Source: Leptobrachium leishanense (lineage: Eukaryota > Chordata > Amphibia > Anura > Megophryidae). From it: 64,000 bases of DNA. The notes beneath the pieces were generated by a model. That model was not told the DNA's origin, did not search any database, and worked only from the letters and a program-made list of their open reading frames with translations. This document shows positions 56,746 to 64,000 of this stretch, piece after piece (the first letter of the stretch is position 1; each line of letters begins with the position of its first letter). The translations under genes and the position numbers were made by a program. Location: NCBI GenBank assembly GCA_009667805.1, contig CM019063.1, positions 59,876,881 to 59,940,880 of the forward strand, read 5' to 3'.

Positions 56746-57825
56746 GGGTTATTCAAAGAGTGGGGTTATTCAATTTGCTACCGTATTGCACCGAACGGTG
56801 AATGTCTCCGTACGGTGCAATTTCGTGGCCATTCGGCTATTCCTGGTAAAATACTTTATAGATAAATAAACAACTATTCAAAAAGCTGGCAATTCTCCAA
56901 GTATTGGCGAATTGCCAGCGAAGTACGGTGCAATTCGGCGGCAGTGAAATTCCCTGTAGAGAAGTAAGGGTTAATCTATTCAGAGAACCCCGAACAGTTG
57001 TGAAATGTCAGGGAAATGCCCTGATTTTCAGTGATTTCATTTGGTAGGTTTAATTAGGCGAATCCCATAGGTTTCAATGTAAAAAAAACCCCTGTTTTTC
57101 TCAAATTTTTGTGTTCAACCGTTTATTCTTTTCATGTGCAGCAAAAAGTCTCTTTATTAATTTATGTTTTAGAACTTTTTGTAGGCATTTTTCAGGATTT
57201 TTGGCAAAATTTTTAATTCCGAGTTAAAAAATTTTTTTTTTTATTCTTTAACAGACTTTTTTATTATTATTCATAGGACCTTATTTATTATTTCCATGCA
57301 TTTTCATGTTTGTTTTTTTTGTTTTAAACGCCTTTTAAAAAGTGTGAGTTTCTTTCTTTACCCCTGTTCGGCGGCTGATCGGCTTTTTTCGGTGGCTCAT
57401 CTGAGGTGTTCGGCGGTCTGTTCAGCACATCGGAGGCATTCGGCAGTCTTTTTGGCAGATCATTGGCATTCGGCGGCTTATCTCCTGCGTTCGGTGGGTA
57501 ATCGTCTACGTTCGACGGGTAAACGGCTGCGTTTGGTGGGTAATCGTCTGCATTCAGCGGTTTGCGGCTGCGTTCAGCAGATTATCAGATACATATGGGG
57601 GTTTATCAGCTGCGTTCAGCGGGTTTAACGGCTGCGTTCAGCAGTCTGCAGCTGCGTTTGGCGGATTATTATTGGCGGATTATTCAGCGTACTTCGAGGA
57701 CCCTGCTGAATTCGGGGACCCTGCTAAATGCTGAATTTACCACAAGGTTGGTGAATTGAGCTCGCTGAAGTGCGCCGAACGAGAGAGCACTGAAATGGCA
57801 GTGAAATTTTGGTGCTTTCTGAAAA
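56746..57825 (+). repeat. GGGTTATTC-family element copy
   Basis: Starts GGGTTATTCAAAGAGTGGGG and carries ACCGAACGGTGAA, TTCGGCTATT, AATCTATTCAGAGAACCCCG and AATCCCATAGGTTTCAATG, as in the 36614 copy, followed by a TTCGGCGG-rich right part up to about 57780. The right terminus is decayed (TTTCTGAAAAAAAGTC). A 110-codon frame at 57296 lies in it and is not a gene. Confidence 0.7.
56842..56873 (+). mobile_element. Micro-insertion of a SINE 3' tail
   Basis: CCTGGTAAAATACTTTATAG, ATAAATAAACAA interrupts the MITE between two copies of CTATT (56837-56841 and 56874-56878). Uninterrupted relatives read GGCTATTCAAAAG. The insert equals the last bases of the SINE at 5145, so it is a 5'-truncated retroposition of about 32 nt with a 5-bp target duplication. 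Confidence 0.7.
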
Positions 57826-58185
57826 AAAGTCTTATTTCGCTTAAATCTGTCTAACGTGCATTATCACAAAATCAAGAAAAGTTGTACGCGGCACCATCGC
57901 CTGCCCTCTCATTAGGGTTGGTTGAATTGAATGTAAATTGAATTTATAAGTCACAGCAAGGTGAAGCGTTCGATTTTTAATCTTGGGCTGCATTTTACGT
58001 TCAAGGTCAGCAGCTCCATGGAGCTCTATCCCGTATTAGAGACGTTTTTTGAATTTTATTATACGTATAATACAGAGGTCGCCTACTGTTTAATGAATGC
58101 TGAGTAACACTGATATGTTAATTTTAGGAATGCAGACACTAGGATGAAATTACAATTCATTTCGTGCGGCCAACCTAAATGTTGA

Positions 58186-58407
<222 letters not shown>

Positions 58408-58570
58408 TAAAAAAGCAAGTTATCAAGGATTACCATTTCATGGAATCGGGCTCTTGTGGCTTACGCTGTTGTATGGTTTTGATTCCGACTTTGACTGCTT
58501 TTCAACTTGGTTTCTGGCATTGAGGAATTGACAGCTTGGCAATTATTGAAACTCTGCAGACATATGGTGC

Positions 58571-60505
58571 TTTTATAAAGTATTCAGACCCCTTAATCAT
58601 TTCACATCTTTTTTGTTGTAGCCTTATGCAAAAATTCTTTAAATTATATTTTTTATATCATTCTACACTCAATAATGACTAAGCAAACGCCATTTTTAGA
58701 CATCAATGTAAACCTATTAAAAGGAATAAACTGACATAAGCCACTGACATATGTATTCAGACCCTTAGCTCATTACATAGTTGACGCACCTTTAGCTGCA
58801 ATCACAGCCTCACATGTTTTTAGGATGATGTGACAAGCTTCACACACTTGGATTTGAGTAGATCGTGCCGTTCGTCTCTGCAGATACTCTTACCTGCTGT
58901 CAGGTTGGATGAAGGCCTTTAGCAGACAGCCATTTTCAGGTCTCTTCAGAGATGGGTTCTTGTCTGGGCTCAAAAAGGGCCGCTGTAAGGGTTTGACTGC
59001 GGTGGGTGTAGTAGGAGTAGTAGAAGGGGGTTGTGAGCCCAGGATGCAGTGATGGAGGCAGGTTCAGGATCACAAAGGGTGTTTATTGTATATAAACACG
59101 GTAGCATGGAATCCGACAAGGAACAGGCAATGGAATGGTCAGGGTCAAGCAAAGGGTCTGGTACATGGGGGTCCTAGATGGGGGGCCGAAGGGGAGCAGG
59201 ATGGGAGTGTACCGGTATATGAAGTAGATGAATGTCCAGAAAATACAGAGGGTCCTTGGAGTCTTTGGTTGCAGAATTCAGGAGATGGTCAGGAGGTTTC
59301 AGGGAGCTTGGCAGATAGGTTTGAAGTCAGCAACTTCAATGTGGAAGTCCAAAGGAAAGGGTGGGACTCCCTTATATGATGGGGAAATTAGGGAAGATGA
59401 AGGGCAGGTGAGTCTCCCTGGCCAGAACGTTAGAGTTCATGATGTGCAAAGTCATTACAGAAGTCCTGGAACCTGCAGGGGGCCTGCAGGATGTGAAACT
59501 AAAGGGGGCGCCAGGGGGTCAGGGCCTCCAGGACCTTACAGCCGCTTAAGACGATTCACAGAGTTCTCCCTAAGCTACTCTTGTGCAGCTTGTGCTCCGT
59601 GTTTATGATTATGATAACCTTCAGCCCAGTTTTTGAGTTAATTTGAGGACAAGGTTATCTCTGTTTCACTGCATTTAACTTCCCAAGCCCTGTCATGGAT
59701 AAAACACCACCCAAAGACTGATGCTACCACCTCTATCTCTCGGCATTTGGATGGTATTGCAGAAGTGTGGAACTGGGCCTGGTTATCTCAAGACATGACA
59801 TTTTGAATTGAATCCAAACAGTTCAATCTTCATTTCATCAGACCAGAGAATCTTGTTTCTCACAGTCTGAAAGTCCTCTAGGATCCTTTTTGCAAATTCC
59901 AAACAGGCTTTCATTTAACTTGCAGTGAGGAGAGGCTTCCATTTGGCCAGTCTGCCATAAAGACCAGATCAAGTCTTGCAATGATGGTTCTCCTTCCCCA
60001 AGTTTCTTCCATTTCCACACTTGATCTCTGGGGCTCACCCAAAGTGACCCTTGTCTTTTGGTAATCTCTCTTACCAAGGCTTTTCTCCCATGATCATTCC
60101 TTGGAGGAGTCTTGGTCATTCCAATCTTCTTCCATTTCAGAATTACGTGGCTATTGGCTCTTGGGAACCTTCAAGGCAGCAAAAATATTTTATTGGTTTT
60201 GTAGCCTTCCCTAGACCTGTGCAACCTTATATACTGTAGACAGTGTGTGCCTTTTGGTCAATTGAATTTTCTACATTTGGCCTTCGAAGTGTAGAAACCT
60301 CTCAAAGATGATCCATCTGAGCAAAAATTTCAAATGTCTGTCCAAACGTCAGTTCGATATCTCGGTTTTTTCTTTTTAATAAAATGCATTGTTCATTATG
60401 GGGTATCGTGGATATTTTGATGTGATAAAATGAACAATGTCATCATAAGGCTGCAACATAAAATTGTTTGTAAAAAAAAACAGTGGCCTGAATACAATAT
60501 GAATG
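58571..60505 (-). pseudogene. Tc1-like element with decayed transposase, split by an LTR
   Basis: The left end TAAAGTATTCAGACCCCTTA has its inverse at the right (AGTGGCCTGAATACAATA, near 60483). Both are preceded internally by the GTAGCCTTATGCAAAA / CATAAGGCTGCAACAT motif of Tc1-like inverted repeats. The minus strand retains transposase pieces: an N-terminal part in 59838-60119 (GRKALVREITKRQGSLWV, then GEPSLQDLIWSLWQTGQME) and a middle part near 59820 (DETKIELFG-like), all broken by frameshifts and stops. The region around 58780-58980 encodes the end of the protein in antisense. A different Tc1 family from the fragment at 7262. Confidence 0.85.
58984..59540. mobile_element. Solo LTR with 5-bp target duplication
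   Basis: 557 bp beginning TGTAAGG and ending CCTTACA, flanked by GCCGC on both sides (58979-58983 and 59541-59545). TG...CA ends with short inverted repeats and a 5-bp duplication are diagnostic of an LTR retroelement. No internal region, primer site or second LTR follows, so it is a solo LTR left by recombination. It contains TTGTATATAAACACGG near 59085, a possible TATA box. It inserted into the transposase region of the Tc1-like element and is therefore younger. Family not identified. Confidence 0.88.
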
Positions 60506-61383
60506 CACAAGTAGGACAGGGAAAAATCCTAGACGTGATGATGGTAGTAGTGATGATATTCCACCTCTGTTTGCACCCCATAAAATGTCATTTTTTGCAA
60601 CTGAACAATTTACTTTATCTTCTTGACACATAAATTGAAACTGTAACAAATAGCAAACATGGAATTCTCTCACTCACCATCTGCTTTTTCCCAGTAGATA
60701 GAAGTATTGTGTCTAGATAAAAGAAACTGATGTTTAGCTGTCTTTCAGAAATGTAATGATGTAAGCTGTTTACATACAGTTTTGGCTTTGTGATCATAAT
60801 CTCCAAGAATGTTATATTTTCTTATGTCGCCAGAAAAACCCGATCACGCTCTTTTCAGATGTAAAACAGATCATCAAGAAAGTATAAAACCAAAAAATGC
60901 GAGAAGCAAAGAATTTTTATGCAAAATAATAGAATTTTTATCTTATACTTAAAATACAGTATACATATAGAAGAAAAATTCTTCTACCCAATCACAGCAC
61001 AAAAGAGGACACTTACAAACCCGCCACTCCAATACAACATAAAAATTGCTATCATGATAATTGTATCAGTGCATGTTTGTCTTCAATTCATAGAGGTTGG
61101 AGCTGTGAAATGAAGGAATGTACTGAAACTCAAGCTGGGCAACTCAGAGAGTTGAGATTCACGAAAGTCCAAATTTATCCATACTTGGAAAAAGGGGTAT
61201 TCTCCAGACAGGATTGGGACCAAGAATGATTTGTTGGCCCATTCCTGAAAGGATTGGGAGCAGGAGACATTCATTAAACCTCTTAACGGACGTGTTGCGG
61301 AGCAAACTATTGTGCATTTAATCAAAGGGTCCAGTGTTTCTGGCTTCAGTTATGTAACCTTGTAAATGCCATGTTATCTCAAC
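60506..61383. other. Intronic stretch without recognised features
   Basis: AT-rich, no structure or similarity recognised. Confidence 0.45.
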
Positions 61384-63331
61384 CAGGGGCCCTATTCCAA
61401 CCAATCAGTCATCTAGCTATACTTGACAGCTCCACTTGTTAACTTAATGGCTCAAGCCACTATGCTGACTGATCAACTTTATCAGTGTGTACTGTAAGTT
61501 AACAGCTCCTATGCTTTGTATAGGAGGTGATAACAATGAGCCAATCAGAGAATAACTAGCTGTTTCCTGGTAACTCGTTATTCTCTGCTCAAGCTGGTAT
61601 TCGAAAATGAATACTTGTTCAGAGGCCAAGGTGCTAAATATGAAATGAAATACGCTATAAAATCCCTTACACACCTCTAGTTATATGGAGCAGAGGGTTG
61701 TTTGCTTCCCCACCTCCTCTGGGCCATGGACAGAAGAATCACGGGAACAAATAGTTCTCAGTGTCACTAACGATCCTGAAGTTACACCACTGACACGACC
61801 TTGTGCAAGGAGGTACTTTTTTCCATGGAGTCCTATGGAGACCAGGAGCTAATATTGATTATCGATTGGAGACCAGTATCGATTATTATTATTATTATTC
61901 TTTATTTATATAGCACCAGCATATTACGCAGCGATGTACAGTGGGCACAATATAGACAGGGTTACAATATATTGAACAACAATTGACAAACCGGTACAAT
62001 AGGAAACGAGGGCCCTATTCCCTTGGGAACTCACAATCTAGAAGGGTTGGGGTGGAAACAGGAGGAGAGGACTGCAAAGTGAGAGTGATGGACTGCAAGG
62101 TGGGAATGATGGACTGGTTGCGTCAGTGAGTCGCATGGTAGCTTCCCTAGAGAGGAATGTCTTAAGAGAGCGTTTGAAGGAAGGGAAACTTGGGAAAAGT
62201 CTGACCGTACGAGGGAGAGCGTTCCAGAGGATGAGGGCTGCGCGTGAGACATCCTGCAGTCTATCATGGGATGAGGTGATGCGGGGAGAAGCTAGGCGCA
62301 GGTCACTGTTTGACCTTAGGGAGCGGGCTGGGGTGTTTTTGGTGATTAGTGAGGACATGTAGTGGGGAGCTGAGTTAGTGAGAGCTTTGTAGGTCAGGGT
62401 AAGGATTTTGAATTTAATTCTGCAGTGGATGGGGAGCCAGTGAAGGGACTCGCAGAGAGGAGCAGCAGTGACCGAGTGGCGGGTGAGGTGGATGAGCCTA
62501 GCAGATGCATTCAGAATGGATTGTAGGGGGACGAGGCGAGAGAGAGGGAGGCCAGCAAGAAGATTATTACAATAGTCAAGTCGGGAGATTACAAGGGCGT
62601 GGATGAGTTGCTTTGTGGTGTCATTGGTAAGAAATGGTGAAATTCTGGAAATATTACGTAGTTGGTAGTGGCAGGAGGAGGAAAGAGACTGGATGTGGGA
62701 GATGAAGGAAAGAGCCGAGTCAAGAGTAACTCCGAGACAGCGAATCTGGTTAGATAGGGAGATAGTGGTACCATCAACCATGAAGGAGAAGTCAGGAGGT
62801 GGGGAGGCATTTGAGTGCGGAATTAGTAGGAGCTCAGTCTTGGACATGTTAATCTTTAGGTGGTGAGAGGTCATTCCAGGAGGAGATTCCAGATAAACAG
62901 TTGCTGACTTTGGAAAGGAGGAGAGAGATCAGGGGTAGAGAGGTGGGTCTAAGTATCATCAGCATAGAGGTGGTATTTAAAGCCAAAGCTGTTAATGATT
63001 TTGCCCAGGAAGGAGGTGTAGATAGAGAAGAGCAGAGGACCTAGGACAGAGCCTTGGGGTACACCAACTGATAAAGGCATTGAAGAGGAGGAGTTTCAAG
63101 CAAATGACACAGAGAAGGACCTGTTAGACAGATAAGAGCGAATCCAAGAGAGTGCAGTGTGACAGAGACCAAGAGAGCTGATTAGCAGCTCCCTCCTCTT
63201 ATGACTCAAGCTGGTAATACAGTAATGGTCCTAATGGAGCTGATAACAGGGAGCTGCTTACGGTTATCAGTCTGTGCCGATAGTTACTTTAGTGGCTGTC
63301 TGTTACCGACTACCTTGGAATAGGGCCCCTG
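61384..63331. mobile_element. Inverted-terminus DNA element hosting an L2 insertion
   Basis: CAGGGGCCCTATTCCAA at the left and TTGGAATAGGGCCCCTG at the right are perfect 17-bp inverted repeats. CAGGG ends suggest hAT, but the flanking 8-mers ATCTCAAC and TAATACAA do not match. The outer parts (61401-61880 and 63190-63314) have loosely inverted motifs such as AGCTCCT, TCAAGCTGGTA and GATAACA. Most of the middle is an L2 element, so the original non-autonomous element was probably only about 600 bp. Confidence 0.7.
61880..63185 (-). pseudogene. L2-type LINE, 5'-truncated, reverse transcriptase pseudogene
   Basis: The minus strand 62874-62038 is open for 278 codons and reads KINMSKTELLLIPHSN, LGVTLDSALSFISHIQSL, ISRLDYCNNLLAGLPLSRL and LHWLPIHCRIKFKILTLTYK, the standard C-terminal half of L2-clade reverse transcriptases. 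Just upstream (about 63080-62920) are [16 protein letters not shown] and the catalytic box LYADDT, followed by a stop codon TAG where Gln is expected. The element is thus inactive and lacks the endonuclease and the 5' part. The 3' end gives GCGCTATATAAATAAAGAAT then ATT-type repeats at 61885, as in other L2 tails here. Confidence 0.92.
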
Positions 63332-64000
63332 TAATACAATAACTTTTAGAGAGTTCCAGTGCAGAATGGTTTAGAAATGAATATAAAAACATTCTGATGT
63401 TAAAGTTTTGTATCAGACACTACTCAATTAATCAGTATCAGAATACTATAGTGTCAATTTTACCTAATGTAGCCAATAAGTGTTCATCATATTTAGTCAT
63501 CCTCCAGTTTTCTCAGCACTAAATAACACTTTGGATTCCATGAATTGCCCCTTAGTTGAACTCCACTTTTTTATTTCAATCAAACAGGACATAATCAGGA
63601 AAGTTCAGGACCTGAAAGCTCAGAAATGTGATGTGAATTGTAAATCCCAGATTACTCGTGTTGGTCATTGCTCGAGCAAAATCTCCGTAGTTTGCGAATA
63701 CTTCTCTTTCTCAGGTTCTAATAGTGTTCTTAGAAACTCCACATGACCTGGATGGGGGTCACGGTTTAATGTTTATTTGGCTCCAGATCAATTCTATCCA
63801 TAGCCCTTAAGATTTACAAAGTGTCAGGTCGGAGAATTGCATTTCATACTTGCTTGCAAATGCCATTGACTTAATTTGCGATATTAGCTGGAATGTCGAA
63901 GTAAACGGAATCGCATTACTTAGCACGTTCCTTCCATTGTATTGTTAAACATGAGGGAATTCTATGCGTGCATGTGCCAAGCTCTCTGCAGACCCGATAC
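63332..64000. other. Intronic stretch without recognised features
   Basis: No NPR3 exon, repeat or other similarity recognised. The 88-codon frame at 63480-63746 resembles nothing known. Confidence 0.45.

Overview
The window looks like vertebrate, probably anuran amphibian, nuclear DNA. It is almost entirely intron. Three short segments on the + strand translate into consecutive pieces of the extracellular domain of natriuretic peptide receptor 3 (NPR-C), each bounded by AG/GT splice signals with compatible phases: 6410-6576, 49483-49618 and 58292-58386. They span 52 kb, with introns of about 42.9 kb and 8.7 kb. The anuran assignment is inference. It rests on the family mix (CR1 and L2 LINE tails, Tc1-like elements, many short inverted-repeat DNA transposons, a tRNA-derived SINE) and on the large introns.

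Everything else I can support is repetitive. 0-6 kb: a 52-bp tandem array running into a long inverted-repeat element, a 39-bp tandem array and a SINE. 6.4-17.3 kb: the first NPR3 exon, foldback repeats with a hammerhead-like core, a Tc1 fragment, two hAT-type elements with 8-bp target duplications (one perfect, one decayed), and 30-bp and 19-bp arrays around a run of GC-rich hairpins. 18-31 kb: Harbinger-like MITEs with TTA/TAA flanks, a 42-bp array, a CpG-rich inverted-repeat element, a 3.1-kb array of a 54-bp unit, and a piggyBac-like element with perfect TTAA flanks. 31.1-36.4 kb: a composite in which an inverted-repeat host was tandemly amplified together with a MITE, and one unit was split by a 2.1-kb hAT element carrying a purine-rich array. 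36.6-48 kb: further MITEs and a degenerate TTAGGG-like palindrome with a CR1 fragment at its centre. 49-64 kb: NPR3 exons two and three, a second CR1 fragment with the same ends, a Tc1-like element split by a solo LTR, and an L2 element nested inside an inverted-repeat element.

The only host gene I recognise is npr3. It encodes a single-pass receptor that binds natriuretic peptides and clears them from the circulation. Its upstream exon(s), and the exons for the last part of the ectodomain, the membrane segment and the short tail, are not visible here. The longest open reading frames (up to 972 codons) are artefacts of tandem repeats whose unit length is a multiple of three. I found no operon, CRISPR array, rRNA or intact tRNA gene, and no complete transposase or reverse transcriptase. 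The most unusual features are repeat architectures: nested insertions with readable empty sites, foldbacks with ribozyme-like cores, and an E-box tandem array next to a hairpin chain.
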